NCBI GenBank assembly: GCA_963844315.1
Contig: CAWJOC010000007.1
Span: forward strand, 62,001 to 126,000
DNA length: 64,000 bases
Direction of reading: 5' to 3'
Source of the DNA: CAWAVN01 sp963844315
GTDB taxonomy: Bacteria; Planctomycetota; Planctomycetia; Planctomycetales; Planctomycetaceae
The first letter of the stretch is position 1; each line of letters opens with the position of its first letter. The notes below the pieces were generated by a model. The model ran no database searches and was not told the DNA's origin. It saw nothing but the letters and a program-made list of their open reading frames with translations. Shown here in pieces: positions 10,043 through 20,788 of this stretch. Made by a program: the position numbers and the translations under genes.

Positions 10043-10155
10043 AAAGGAAAGATATCAAAGGAAGGAAACGGAAGAAACTAAAAACCCATCGTCGCAGGTT
10101 TTTGGGGTTACTTCAATTCACGCTTAAGCGATTCGGATTGATTGGTCAATCGAGA

Positions 10156-10503
10156 TCATAGGGGGAGATAGATCAGTTGATTGATAGTCTCCTGTGTTTC
10201 AAGCGTTTGGCAGATGATTTCGAGATCATGAATCGCTTGGCCAATGGTGATCCGCAATTGATGTCCATAAACCACGGTGGGAAAGCTGAGTTCTGCGGCC
10301 CAATGATTGCAGGCGAGGGACAAAAAATCGGCGTCTTGCATGAAAATGATTCGTTCCAATTCCAAAACTCGCTCTAATAACTCCTGATCGGATCGGTCGG
10401 AATACCCATCCTCATTTGCGGTGAGAACATCAATTCCCCGGTCACGCAGGCCAAGCGTGATTGCAAGTGGAACATGCTGATCCATATACAACATCACGCT
10501 CAC
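10156..10503 (-). CDS. DUF5615 PIN-like toxin
   Basis: 115-aa protein of the DUF5615 family, a PIN-like nuclease fold found as the toxin half of type II modules. Visible features are the N-terminal YMDQHVP, equivalent to the first acidic residue of PIN domains, TANEDGYSDRSDQELLERV, and the central MQDADFLSLA with two acidic residues. Its start overlaps the end of the upstream DUF433 gene by 4 nt (10500-10503), showing translational coupling. The predicted role is RNA cleavage restrained by the partner protein; targets are unknown. Such pairs are common in planctomycetes and cyanobacteria, and experimental data on them are thin. Confidence 0.8.
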   Translation of the reverse strand: MSVMLYMDQHVPLAITLGLRDRGIDVLTANEDGYSDRSDQELLERVLELERIIFMQDADFLSLACNHWAAELSFPTVVYGHQLRITIGQAIHDLEIICQTLETQETINQLIYLPL

Positions 10504-10808
10504 GATGGATTCCGTTGCGCTCGCAGTCGTGCTTGCAGTCCAGAATTTTGAGTCTGCGATTGAATTCGATCCACTTCCTCAAGTTCTTCGCCGATCTGGC
10601 GGTCGAGTTCTTCCTTGTGATCGAAATAATACACAAACGCCGCATGGACTTCGGCCATTGACAGATAGGGATGCTGCCGGTGAATTTGCTCCGCATCCCA
10701 ATGATAGGCCAACCAATCCAGCACGATTTCAGTGACCCTGACCTTCTTGCCCTGAATGAAGGGTCGTCCCGAGATCATTTCCACATAGGGATATATTGTT
10801 GTGCTCAT
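10500..10808 (-). CDS. DUF433 antitoxin
   Basis: 102-aa DUF433-family protein, a winged-helix-type DNA-binding protein that is the usual antitoxin partner of DUF5615. It has the family pattern ISGRPFIQGKKVRVTEIVLDW, then HPYLSMAEVHAAFVYYFDHKEELD. It is the first gene of the two-gene operon and probably autoregulates it. The C-terminal ~15 residues (SGLQARLRAQRNPS) are basic and may be the toxin-binding tail; that last point is inference. Confidence 0.82.
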   Translation of the reverse strand: MSTTIYPYVEMISGRPFIQGKKVRVTEIVLDWLAYHWDAEQIHRQHPYLSMAEVHAAFVYYFDHKEELDRQIGEELEEVDRIQSQTQNSGLQARLRAQRNPS

Positions 10809-10984
10809 CGTGTTTTACTTTCAGGGATCAAACGCAATTTGATTTCTCATTCCAGTGTATGAAGTCTCGATACTTCAGGGAATTGGAATCCGTGGAAACG
10901 CAGAGGATTGATACGATCCAATCCGACAACAAAAATGCCCCCGGAGATGATCCGAGGGCATTTGTGATTGGCTGGGTGCTTCCA

Positions 10985-12323
10985 TCAAACGACGTGGATC
11001 TCAAACCCCTTGCGGCGTTCTCTGGCGAAGAACATGGCGGCTTGTTTGTCGTCCAGGATTTGTTCGGACTTGGGATCCCATTTGATGACCCGGCCCAAAC
11101 GGCCGGCAATGGCGGCCAAGTGGCAGGTATTCATGGTTTGGATGTGGGAAAACGCATCCGAAACCGTCAGGCCGCCCTCGGCGATGCAGCGGTAGAAGTT
11201 TTGCTTGTGGCCTTCGTAGGGCTTGCCTTTGTAAAGCCGGGCCACGTCTTCGTCGGTGAATTGGTCCTTGTCCCAGTTTTCCTCGATGGGCTTTCCGGAG
11301 ATCTTGCCGCGGCTGACAAAAATCCGGCCTTTGGTTCCTTCGAACAGGATCCCGTTGTCGCCCCGGCTGGTGATGTCCATCACGGTTCCGTTTTCGAAGG
11401 TGCACTTCACCGAGAAATCGTGCGAGGTGTTATAGGAATCATCTTGGAGTGCATAACCATCTTTGTAGGGCACAGGATGCTTGGTGTCGGTTCCATCAAT
11501 CGAGATGGGGCCTTGGCCTTCGCCTAGTTGGTTGATGGCCCAAGACGCGATGTCCACGTGATGTGCGCGCCCCAATCGGTGAATTTCCCGCCGGAGTATT
11601 CGTACCACCAGCGGAACTCGTAATGGCAGCGTTTCTCGCGGTAGGGCACTTCGGCGCCTGGCCGAGCCACATGTTCCAATCGAGATGCGGCGGCACATCC
11701 ACGATGGGGAAAGGCCCGCCGGTCGGGCTGCCATCAATGCACACGGTCATGTGCTTGATGTCGCCGATCAGGCCCTTTTGCACCATGTTGACCGCCCTCA
11801 GAAATTTATCGCGGGTACTCCGCTGTTGGGTTCCCACCAAAAAGATTTGATCTTTGTATTTCTTGCAGGCGTTTCGGATGAGTTGGTTTTCTTCCAATGT
11901 CAACGTCAACGGTTTTTGACAGAACACGTGCTTGCCGGCTTCCAAAGCTTCGATGGCGATTTTGACGTGCCAATGGTCCGGGGTCACCACGCTGACCACG
12001 TCGATGTCTTTTCGGTCCAGAACCTGGCGGTAATCGGCATAGGCATCGGCCTTGCCTTTGCCGATCTTTCCATCGTTCTTAGCCCGCTCGGCGTGCTGGG
12101 CGTCCACGTCGCAGACGGCGAGAATCTCACCGAAGTTGGCGTGCTCCTTGGCGTCGCCGGTTCCCATGCTGCCCACCCCGATGCACCCGATATGAGGCCG
12201 GGAGTTGGCCTCCTGGTTGGCAAACCCCTTTTGGGTCCAGGGGAAATACGGCAGCGTGCTCGCGGCGGCGGCCAAGGTGGTGGTTTTCAGGAAGTCCCGT
12301 CGGTTGGTTTGCGTTTGTGACAT
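10985..12323 (-). CDS. Tat-exported Gfo/Idh/MocA-family oxidoreductase (frameshifted twice)
   Basis: NAD(P)-dependent sugar/inositol-type dehydrogenase family, exported by the Tat pathway. The start ATG at 12323 is set by the signal NRRDFLKTTTLAAAASTLP. The Rossmann fold begins IGCIGVGSMGTGDAKEHA; the EKP-like catalytic motif appears as CQKPLTLT, with TPDHWH before it. Coding runs in one frame to about 11650 (WLGQAPK), then in a second frame for about 28 codons (VPYREKRCHYEFRWWYEYSG), then from about 11563 in a third (HHVDIASWAINQ) to the stop. The second break lies in GCGCGC; the first is a few bases from GGCGCC. With both repaired the protein would be about 445 aa, normal for this planctomycete family, whose substrates are mostly unknown. 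Confidence 0.82.
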
Positions 12324-12656
12324 GCTTGAACTTTCCAAAATGAAGGAAACGGCGAGCGATTCCTGCAAGAGAAGATCGCTCGGAACACCATGATTGCCTT
12401 GGGGATGGGGACAGATTCCAAACAATATAAACCCAACCGCGGGAACATTCCAGCAGCCCCAGAGTATTCAGAGATTTTCACGAATTCGCCCTTGATGCCA
12501 ACCGCGGGTTTCGGTTATGGTTTTGAACTCACCCCCGAACACCACGATTTCAAACCCAACAACAACAAACCTCCCCCCAATCGTCTTGCCGGTTTCATGA
12601 TTGCTGCAAACCTCACCACCTCGATGACCCGAGACACTGCCCCTTGGCGCAGGGTG
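12324..12656. other. Divergent intergenic region without recognisable feature
   Basis: Between the oxidoreductase (minus strand) and the next plus-strand candidate. A plus-strand open frame exists from 12390, but its first ~89 codons lack coding character. I see no repeat or RNA gene here. It presumably carries the promoter of the oxidoreductase. Confidence 0.4.
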
Positions 12657-12941
12657 ATGAGCATTTTGTGCATCGTGATCATGGTCTTGCCCACCGCCAG
12701 TTGGCTGCCGAAAAGCCTGATTCTGCAATTCCGGTTGTCGAGTGAGGAAGAAGTCGAGACCGTTGCGGAAACGCTCGGACAGACAACGGTCGTTCGCCGA
12801 AAACCTCTCCGGCGTCCGAACGACGGAAAACGGCCTGTGTGCCGTCGCTGGACGCTCCAATTGGTTTTGGGCCATTTTCCAGCTTCTAGCCGAGGCGAAT
12901 TTCGCTTCGTGAACGGAACCGGCGCACCGCTGCGCTGTTGA
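12657..12941 (+). CDS. Possible small exported or membrane-anchored protein
   Basis: A 94-aa candidate beginning MSILCIVIMVLPTASWLPK, a plausible signal or membrane segment, followed by a basic, proline-containing stretch (SSEEEVETVAETLGQ, then RRKPLRRPNDGKRPVCRRW) and ending GAPLRC. There is no good Shine-Dalgarno (only AGGGTG immediately before the ATG). The open frame extends upstream to 12390, but that part looks non-coding. The family is not recognised. It lies between divergent genes, 130 bp upstream of sulP. Coding status is uncertain. Confidence 0.35.
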   Translation: MSILCIVIMVLPTASWLPKSLILQFRLSSEEEVETVAETLGQTTVVRRKPLRRPNDGKRPVCRRWTLQLVLGHFPASSRGEFRFVNGTGAPLRC

Positions 12942-13073
12942 TCCGCCTCTGCTTTCGCGCGCCGCGCCGAATGTGCGCCCTGAATTCTCTCGCCCCCGAT
13001 GCGCCCACTTTTGTGTGATGTCTTAGGGCGACATGCTTCCAGTCCAATTCCTTCTCAAGAGACGAGGAGTCTA

Positions 13074-15058
13074 ATGAGTTCCGACCCCGCCATGCCCCAT
13101 GAAAGCTTCCAAAAAAAAATCCGTAGTGACTTCATGCCGTCGATTGTCGTGTTTTTGGTTGCCCTGCCTTTGTGCATGGGGATCTCGATTGCGTCCGGCG
13201 TTCCCGTGGCGGCGGGACTGGTCACCGGCATTGTGGGAGGGATTGTCGTCGGCCTTTTAGCCGGTGCGCCTCTCCAAGTCAGCGGTCCCGCCGCGGGACT
13301 GACCGTGATTGTTTATGATGTGGTTCAACAGCATGGTTTGGAGAGTTTAGGGCTGGTCGTGCTGATGGCCGGAACAATGCAACTGATCGCAGGTTGGTTC
13401 CGGTTGGGCCAATGGTTTCGGGCGGTTTCCCCGGCGGTCATCAAAGGCATGCTCGCGGGGATCGGCGTTTTGATCTTCGCCAGCCAATTCCACGTCATGG
13501 TGGACGATACTCCCAAAGGCAGCGGCCTCGAAAACCTGGTGACCATTCCCGAAGCCATCCAAAAAGGGCTGCCCTGGCCCAAACTCGGCAGCAAGGAAGA
13601 ACGGACCGAACGCACGGCCAAACTGCGCGACTTTGGAACGCTGCACAACTGGCAGGTGGAAATTCGCGAGGAAGTCGGCGAAGTCGTCCCCGAATTGGCC
13701 TCGCCTGAATTGAGCGAAGCCGAGAACAACAGGCTCGCCGTTTTGGCGGCGCGACAAGCGGAATTGAATTCCCACCTCAAGGAACTGGTCGCCGAAATGA
13801 ACGCGGACTCCTTCACGAAAACCGAGGACTCCGCCCAAGCCCTGCGAACTGCCGTTGATGACGCCCTGGCCGCTTCCGCTAAGGCCTTTGAGGATTTGAA
13901 ACAGCAAAACGTCTCGGAAGTCCGCGAATCGCAGGCCGAGGCCGACGAGCGGATTCTGGCCATCGAAGCCCGGTTGAAGAACCACGACCTGGCGGCGAAG
14001 ATCGGCCTGTTGACGATTGCGATCATTCTGGTCTGGCAGTTGGCCATTCCGAAAAAATGGCAATTCGTTCCCGCGCCATTGGTCGCTGTGGTGATTGCCA
14101 CAACGGTGGCCGCTTCGTTTGTGCTGCCGGTGCTCTACGTGGAAGTCCCGCCGCGTTTATTGGATGATTTGCACATCCCCAGCGTAATGGTCTTGATCGA
14201 GGGGGATTGGGCGGCGATCCTGCAAGCCGCCGCCGTCATCGCGGTGGTGGCGAGCGCGGAAACGCTGCTTTGTGCCACGGCGGTCGATCAAATGCACCAA
14301 GGCAAGCGGGCGAAATACAACCGAGAACTGTGCGCCCAAGGCGCGGGCAACATGGTCTGCGGGATGCTCGGAGCATCCCCATGACCGGCGTGATCGTGCG
14401 CAGCGCCACCAACGTGCAGGCCGGCGGAAAAACCCGTTGGTCCGCCGTTTTGCACGGGTTTTGGCTTTTGATCTTCGTGGTGTTTCTCGCCGCGTTGATC
14501 CGCCTGGTTCCCGTCGCCGCGCTCGCCGCGATGCTGGTTTATACGGGTTACAAGCTTGTGGACATCAAATCGATCCGCACACTGGCAGAATATGGCAAAG
14601 GTGAAGTGCTGATTTATTTCGCCACCGTGGGAACGATTGTCGTGACCGATTTGCTGACCGGGGTGCTGGTCGGCATTTCGCTCTCCGCCGGGAAACTGCT
14701 GCTCCGCGTGTCGCGTTTGAAAGTCGATGTGACGGAAGAGGATCAGGATCACCTGACCATTCGATTGCACGGAACCGCGACGTTCTTGCAACTCCCGATT
14801 CTGGCCGACAAGCTGGAAAACATCCCCCGCCGAAGGCAAGTCCATATCGTGGAGGAGCATCTCGTGTTTATTGACCATGCGTGTTTGGATCTGATCCTGT
14901 GCTGGTCGAAGCAATACGATGCATCGGGCGGGGAGGTGATCCTGGATCTGGATGGACTGCACACCAAGTACCACGGATTGGACCCCGTTGTCCGATCAAA
15001 GTCTTTGAAGACCCCAAATCGGAAAGCGACGAAAGAGACCTCGGCCAAGGCAAGTTAG
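13074..15058 (+). CDS. SulP-family anion transporter with coiled-coil insertion and STAS domain (frameshifted)
   Basis: Inner-membrane SulP/SLC26-type transporter for sulfate, bicarbonate or related anions. ATG at 13074 has GAGGAG 4 nt upstream. The membrane domain starts PSIVVFLVALPLCMGISIASG; the SulP signature around LLAGAPLQVSGPAAGLTVIV is present. A C-terminal STAS-like region follows about residue 570 (HLTIRLHGTATFLQLP, ...IDHACLDLI). Between membrane segments, about residues 160-315 form an unusual Glu/Ala-rich alpha-helical insertion rich in heptads. Coding shifts frame at about 14376 (GASP|MTGVIVRSATNVQAGG): one extra C in the CCCC run joins the two parts. The composite is about 660 aa. 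An intrinsic-terminator-like hairpin follows at 15303. Confidence 0.87.
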
Positions 15059-15302
15059 CGCCAGGGTTCACCGCCGTGTATCGAATTGGCTAACGCAAAA
15101 TGCGGCAATCGCTGCATTCTGCAACAGCCGGCAGCCGTGGCGGATTTGACCCAAACCGGACGAGCGGACAATTCTTACCCCATTGTGCCCGGGAATTGAG
15201 CCAAACTTTAAGAAAAAATCTCGCGGCCCACGAAATTGGCACTCGATGTGCATTGGAGTGATGGTGGTGAGAGGCGTTGGCCCGCACCACTCACCAAAAC
15301 AG

Positions 15303-15342
15303 AAAAGGTGTCTCGAACAAATTTGTTTGAGGCACCTTTTTT
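15303..15342. terminator. Bidirectional intrinsic terminator
   Basis: AAAAGGTGTCTCGAACAAA followed directly by TTTGTTTGAGGCACCTTTT: a 19-bp stem with two G-U wobbles and no other mismatch, flanked by T-rich sequence on the plus strand and A-rich sequence at the other end. It lies between the convergent sulP and ASCH genes and can serve both. The remaining 15059-15302 holds nothing else I can support. Confidence 0.8.
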
Positions 15343-15367
15343 GTTGTTATGGAGGGATGGCTTTGGA

Positions 15368-15799
15368 TTATTCCTCCTCGGCATTCCGGCGGCGGAAGGG
15401 ATAAAACCAGACCCCGTAAGGCAAGAACCGGGGCGTCACGGGTTCGCCGAGTCGCGTTGGATTTTCCAGCCGCCACGCGAAGCGGCCTTCCAAGTACTCC
15501 GCCGGGACGCACGCAGCGGCTTCATCCTCCGCATCCGCCGGACCGCTCGCGGATAAATCGACCGTGCCCACCAACACGCCCTTCGGCAGCGACTCTGCAT
15601 CCAATCCATGCCGCCGAATCGCCTCTTCCGCAAACGGATTTCCCGCGGGCTGTTTCGAGGCATAGATGTAAATCGTGCCCCGTTGCTTCGTATCCGTGGA
15701 ACGCACTTCCACGGTCTTGATCCCGCGCAGAATCAATTCTGCCCAAGGCTGCCGGATACCCAGCGCGATCCTCTGTGTGTCGAGCGGCGAATCATTCAT
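15368..15799 (-). CDS. ASCH domain protein
   Basis: 143-aa protein with an ASCH domain, a PUA-like beta-barrel that binds RNA or modified nucleotides. Typical features are the N-terminal ALGIRQPWAELILRGIKTVEVRS and GTIYIYASKQPAGN, then GVLVGTVDLSAS. The domain fills nearly the whole protein. Bacterial single-domain ASCH proteins have been proposed to act in RNA metabolism or, for the YqfB type, in N4-acetylcytidine hydrolysis; which applies here is unknown. The frame is intact. Confidence 0.83.
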   Translation of the reverse strand: MNDSPLDTQRIALGIRQPWAELILRGIKTVEVRSTDTKQRGTIYIYASKQPAGNPFAEEAIRRHGLDAESLPKGVLVGTVDLSASGPADAEDEAAACVPAEYLEGRFAWRLENPTRLGEPVTPRFLPYGVWFYPFRRRNAEEE

Positions 15800-15856
15800 G
15801 AGGAGCGGCTCAAATTGCTATGTCAAGCAGGCAAGATTCTGAGGAGCTGTGGGAAT

Positions 15857-16309
15857 TCAATTCCCAAACCGGATGGACCACAGGCAGAGGAGAATCACGG
15901 GAAGGTGCAGCGAGACGATCAACCAAAAAATCAGTTGGAACTTGAACTTCTGCGTCTTATGGCGGAACGTCTGCTGGCCGATGTATCCGCCCGGCCAACC
16001 ACCCAGAAACGCCAGCCAGTGCAGCGTAGCTTCGGAGACCCGCCAGCGGTCGGTCGAAGCCCGGCGTTTGTCCAAACCATAGGCCAAAAAACACAAACCG
16101 CTCCCCAACACAGTGGCTCCCAAATAGAATCCCACTACCCAAGGGCAACTCAGCGATTCACCCCAAATCAAAAGCGACGTAAGCAACATCGCCACCACCA
16201 ACCACAAGCTGCTTAAGACCAACACCCAGCGGGCCAACCTCTGCCGGAAAGTCCTTTGCAGCGAGGAGTTTTTTGAAACCGCCATGTGCTGGGCCATTAC
16301 CCGGCTCAT
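15857..16309 (-). CDS. DUF1294 membrane protein
   Basis: 150 aa with about four membrane segments (LVLSSLWLVVAMLLTSLLIWG; VVGFYLGATVLGSGLCFLAYG; TLHWLAFLGGWPGGYIGQQ; FWLIVSLHLPVILLCLW). The DUF1294 hallmark is clear: AYGLDKRRAS, RWRVSEATLHWLAFLGGWPG and FRHKTQKFKFQ. Function is unknown; some relatives carry an N-terminal cold-shock domain, which is absent here. It lies 57 bp upstream of the ASCH gene on the same strand, possibly cotranscribed. Confidence 0.83.
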   Translation of the reverse strand: MSRVMAQHMAVSKNSSLQRTFRQRLARWVLVLSSLWLVVAMLLTSLLIWGESLSCPWVVGFYLGATVLGSGLCFLAYGLDKRRASTDRWRVSEATLHWLAFLGGWPGGYIGQQTFRHKTQKFKFQLIFWLIVSLHLPVILLCLWSIRFGN

Positions 16310-16455
16310 TCTGACTCCCTAGTCCAGTTGCGAATTCCATGAACATCACTCCTGTCCGTTATACCAAACAAAACCCCTCGCTCCCAGGTGGATTCGCCGG
16401 GACCGAGGGGCCAATGGGAGTTGAACGTTATGGACCACTGTTAGTGGTGATGATG

Positions 16456-16795
16456 TCAGCCGCCTTTGGGACCTTCGGGAATTGGCGGCAGGCAATCGAG
16501 ATCGCATTCGTTGTTGTCGCATTCATCGCGGGAATCGCGGAAACTCGAACCGGCAAACTTCGCCTTGATGCCGTGGCCTTCCGTCTTATAGGAGCTAAAG
16601 CCCGAGAACTTGTAGCTCTGATTGACACTGCCAAAGGCTTCCGAAACGTCGTTCAGTTCCGCGACGATGGAATGCTGCACTTCGCTGAGTCCCACGATCA
16701 ACCCAATGACCAGAAGCGTCGCAGATCAGCACCAATTCCGTGGAAACGATAAACCCGGCTTCGTCGTGCATCAATCGTTGGATCAGATGTTTCAT
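16456..16795 (-). CDS. Flp-like type IVb pilin-related small protein (frameshifted)
   Basis: Short planctomycete protein of the Flp/pilin-like type. It begins MKHLIQRLMHDEAGFIVSTELVLI; an A-G-F-I-V-S-T-E-type N-terminus followed by a single hydrophobic helix resembles Flp prepilins. The helix (IATLLVIGLIVGLSEVQ) is recovered only by shifting frame at about 16720, where one T appears inserted (ATCTGCGACG for ATCGCGACG). The C-terminal part is soluble, with NQSYKFSGFSSYKTEGHGIK and four cysteines/acidic residues in DECDNNECDLDCLPP. The composite is 112 aa. No tad/flp secretion genes are nearby, so the assembly machinery would be encoded elsewhere. Confidence 0.65.
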
Positions 16796-17076
16796 GGTTC
16801 GGCCTTTCGGAGTGGAGAGAACTTGCGCGTGGTGGCCGACAGCGAAATGCACGTCCCGGACCAATACCTAAGATCGAGACCGGGTTTCCCCCCAGCTGGC
16901 ATGCTCGCTTAGGTCCTAGTATTGTGATAAATAGGGTTTACAACTCGATCAAGAAATTCTTCGCCAATGAGCGGCGAATGTCATGTTGTCTTTTCACAAC
17001 AGACAGCATGTTAAGCCAGCCTGACATTTTGTTTGCCCATTTGATTCAACATTCAAACACCGAGTCCGGGGAGATC

Positions 17077-20000
17077 ATGAGCCGTCTAAACCGAGGGGTC
17101 GATTGCAATGGTTTGTTTTTCGGGACCAGTTTCGTCCTGGGATGTCTTTTCTCGCTGACAGTGGCGAGGGCGGCGGACAACGTGCCTCAGGTGGTGGGGC
17201 CGCTTTCGCCCGAGGAATCCCTCAAGCATCTCGTCATTCACCCCGATTTGAAGGTGGAGCTTGTCGCCTCGGAACCGCAGGTGATCGACCCGGTAGCGAT
17301 GGCCTTCGATGAATACGGACGATTGTGGGTGGTCGAGATGACGGATTACCCGAACGGTCCCGCTCCCGGCGAACCGCCGCGCTCGCGGATCAGGTTGCTC
17401 TATGACAATGACCGCGATGGGTTTTACGAATCTGCCAAAACGTTCGCCGATGAGTTGCTGTTCGCCAATGGCATTCAGCCCTGGAGAGGCGGCGTCATTG
17501 TGACGATGGCCGGACAAGTCGCTTATTTCAAGGATGAGGATGGCGATGGTTCCGCCGATTTGCGGGAGACGTGGTTCACCGGGTTCACCGAGGAAAATCC
17601 CCAACTCAGGGCCAACCATCCCACGTTCGGATTGGACAACCAAATTTATGTTGCCAATGGTCTCCGGGGCGGCGTGGTAATTGCAGCCCGAGAGGAGTGG
17701 AAAGCCGATGCCAAGCCTGTGCCGATCAGCGGCAGGGATTTTCGCTTTGATCCCTTGACCGGAAAATACGCCGCCATCTCCGGCGTGGGGCAATTCGGGT
17801 TGACGTTCGACGCCTTCGGCAACCGCTTCGTGTGCAGCAACCGCAATCCCTCGATCCATGTCGTTTTGGAAAGCGATTATCTGGCCCGCAATCCTCACTT
17901 GGCGGTCGCAAAGGTCGGACATGATGCGTCACCTGCGGCGGAAGCTTCGCGCGTGTTTCCGCTCGTCAAAGCCTGGACGACTTCCACGCTGCACGCCGGG
18001 CAATTCACGGCGGCGTGCGGCGTGACGATTTACCAAGGCGATGCCTTGCCCAAGGAATTTCAAGGCAACAGCTTCACCTGCGAACCGACGGGCAGTCTGG
18101 TTCATCGCGATGTGCTCAAACCTCAAGGAGCCACGTTTCACGTCACATCCAGGGCGCGAAGGCGTGGAGTTTCTGGCGAGTCGGGATTCCTGGTTTCGGG
18201 CGGTGAATCTGGCCAACGCTCCCGATGGAGCGCTGTATGTCGCCGACATGTATCGCGCGGTGATCGAGCATCCGCAGTTCATGCCGACGGAACTCAAAAC
18301 CCGCCGGGATTTGACCGACGGCAACGACCGGGGCCGGATTTACCGGATCGTGCCCAAGGCTGGCGAATTGCCGAAACGCGAAAGCGCCAAACCCATTGCC
18401 GAACTGTCCCCAGCGGACCTGGTAAAACTCTTGGATCACCCCAATGGCTGGCATCGCGAAACGGCATCCCGGTTGATCTTTGAACGTCAGGATCCCGAAT
18501 ACGCTCCGTTGCTTTCCACGATGGTCACGAGTGCCAAAACTCCCGAAGGCCGCGTGCGGGCACTTTGGGCACTTCAGGGATTGAAGCAACTCACCCCGGA
18601 GTTGGTGACAAAAGGCTTGGGAGACAAACATCCGCGCGTCATCGAGCAGGCGGTTCGCTTGTCGGAACCTCGGCTGGAGCAGCACGCGATGTTGCAAGAA
18701 AAACTCAAAACGCTCGCCGATCATTCCGATGCCCGGTTGCGGTTTCAGGTGGCATTGAGCTTGGGGGAACTGCCGGATCAAAAGTCCGCCGTGCCATTAC
18801 TCGCGAAAATCGCATTGCAGATGCCCCAAGAAGAATGGACCCGTGCGGCGGTGCTCTGTTCGGTCGGCGAACATAGTGGAGAACTCCTGGTTTCGCTTCT
18901 GCACCAAAGGCTGCTTTCATCGAAGCCGATGGGCGACACGAAAACTCTACTCCAAGAAGCCGCCGGGGTGTTAGGATCACAAAGCCAAACCGAAACCGTT
19001 CGCAACGTCTTGGAAGAATTGGCGTCGAATCACACCGGCAGTCCGCAATATGTCGAGCCTGTTCTGATCGGTTTGGGCGAAGGCTTGGCCCGTAACCGCG
19101 ATTCCCTTAGCAAACACATTCAAGCAACTTCCAGAGAAACGCAACAGGCGCTCGCCGACGTGTTTCAAAACGCGGCTAAGGATGCGGCTACGGCGGAACA
19201 AACCATCAGCCGACGGTTGGCCGGTTTGGAATTGCTGCGATTCGCCGATCCGAAAATCGCCGGGCCGGTCCTGAAAGACTTGGCTACAACGGAAGCCAAT
19301 CAATCGCTCCGCACCCAGGCGATCGGCCAATTGGCCCGATTGTCCGATGCCGACATTGGCGAAGAGCTCTTAAAGGATTTCCGCACGAACTCCCCGGCAG
19401 TCCGGCGGGCGATTTTGGACTGCTTGCTCGCCAATTCCGACCGCACGAAGGAGCTTCTCAAAGCCCTCGCGGAAAAGACGCTCGCGGTGAATGAATTAAG
19501 CCCCGCCCAGGTAAAACGACTGACGGAGCACCGCGACCAGGACATCAAACAGCAAGCCAAAGAACTGCTCGCCGCCGCGATTCCCGCTGACCGCCAGGAA
19601 GTGTTGAAGGACTATCAAAACGTGCTCGCTCTCAAAGCGGACGCCAAGGAAGGCCGGGCGGTGTTCGTCAAAAACTGTGCGGCGTGCCATAAGATCGGCA
19701 GCGACGGTGTGAACGTCGCCCCAGACATCGCGGACTCCAGGATCCGCGAGCCTGCCGCCTTGCTCACCGACATTCTGGATCCCAACCGGGCCATCGACAA
19801 CAACTATTTCAGCTTCACCGTCCTCACCACGGACGGGCAAACATTGACGGGCATCGTTGAGACCGAAACCGAAACGTCGCTGACCCTCAAACAGCAAGAA
19901 GCCAAAACCGTCAGCATCCTCCGCAGCGAGATTGAGGAACTCAAATCGGATGGAGTCTCCCTGATGCCGGTGGGCCTCGAAAAAAACATCACCAAGCAGC

Positions 20001-20077
20001 AGATGGCGGATTTGATCTCCTTCATCAAGAACTGGCGTTACCTCGAAGACAACGTACCAATTGGTGGGGTGCAGTAA
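17077..20077 (+). CDS. PVC-type membrane-bound dehydrogenase with HEAT repeats and C-terminal cytochrome c (frameshifted)
   Basis: About 1000 aa, three modules: an N-terminal beta-propeller dehydrogenase domain of the PVC type (HPDLKVELVASEPQVIDPVAMAFDEYGRLWVVEM), a central HEAT-like helical array (~residues 440-830), and a C-terminal cytochrome c with CAACH (heme attachment) and a distal Met in SLMPVGL. It is presumably a periplasmic redox enzyme acting on sugars or alcohols. ATG at 17077 with GGGGAG just upstream gives a signal peptide (LFFGTSFVLGCLFSLTVARA). The frame shifts at about 18138: dropping one C gives ATFTSHPGREGVEFLASRDSWFR, typical of the family. The original frame continues as noise to 18483. 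Confidence 0.88.
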
Positions 20078-20378
20078 CACGTTCAAACAGGTCATCATCT
20101 GTTTTCGCGGGTTGAGAACCGACCAAGATGACCGGGATTTAACCAAAGCGATCCCGAACGCATCGCGCAATCTCTGAATGGCCCGTGGTGGAAACTCCGG
20201 TTCATTCGCAATCCGCCCTCTTTCGCGGGTGTTTCGCTGTTTGCCAAAATCCTGGCACGTTTTTCGCAATTTCTCCCTGCGGAGTTTTATGTCTTGATGA
20301 TCATCTTCACGACTGACAGTTTCTCTGCCAGAGCGAAGAATGCCATCTCCGATTGTGACCTGTTTCAAGGAGAAAATC
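20078..20378. other. Intergenic region, nothing recognised
   Basis: About 300 bp between the cytochrome/dehydrogenase gene and csbD, both on the plus strand. No convincing ORF, strong hairpin or repeat is visible. The csbD ribosome binding site (AAGGAG) lies at its end. Confidence 0.4.
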
Positions 20379-20582
20379 ATGAATTGGGAGCAAATCAAAG
20401 GCAATTGGCAACAATTCAAAGGCCAGGCCCAAGAACGGTGGGGAAAACTCACCGACGATGACATCGACGTGATTGAAGGCCGGCGCGAACAACTCGCGGG
20501 GAAACTCCAGGAGCGCTACGGCATCGCCAAGGAAGAAGCCGAAGACCAAATCCGCGATTTTGAAAACAACTGCAATTGCTAA
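20379..20582 (+). CDS. CsbD family stress-response protein
   Basis: 67-aa CsbD-like protein (MNWEQIKGNWQQFKGQAQERW, then LTDDDIDVIEGRREQLAGKLQERYG). Members are small, abundant hydrophilic helical proteins induced by general stress; the molecular function is unknown. ATG at 20379 is chosen for AAGGAG 6 nt upstream and because the family starts exactly here. The C-terminus ENNCNC carries two cysteines, which is unusual for the family. Confidence 0.9.
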   Translation: MNWEQIKGNWQQFKGQAQERWGKLTDDDIDVIEGRREQLAGKLQERYGIAKEEAEDQIRDFENNCNC

Positions 20583-20588
20583 AGTCAT

Positions 20589-20707
20589 GTCCCCTCTCCC
20601 CTGGAGGGAGAGGGTTAGGGTGAGGGGGACGATGTAAGATTCAACGTCTTCTCGTACTTGCCCCTCATCCGGCCTTCGGCCATCTTCTCCCACAGGGAGA
20701 AGGGACG
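20589..20707. repeat. Inverted pair of CCCTCTCCC/GTGAGGGG arms (family H)
   Basis: The left arm at 20589-20629 (GTCCCCTCTCCCCTGGAGGG...GGTGAGGGG) is matched by an imperfect reverse-complement right arm at 20660-20707 (GCCCCTCATCC...TCTCCCACAGGGAGAAGGGA). The left arm itself folds into a CCTCTCCC/GGGAGAGG hairpin. It lies between csbD and the next plus-strand gene and can act as a terminator for csbD. Related sequences are widespread intergenic repeats in many GC-rich bacteria. Confidence 0.7.
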
Positions 20708-20788
20708 GAATCTCAAGCGGAATCCGACAACTTCACCGGGGCCAGCCTGAGGGCGGCTCCGGTTTTTTGCAATGAAAGGACCAGAGCA

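Noticed and set aside
12390..12656. N-terminal extension of the small ORF ending at 12941
   Set aside because: Translation lacks coding character; only the part after the ATG at 12657 looks like a signal peptide plus mature protein.
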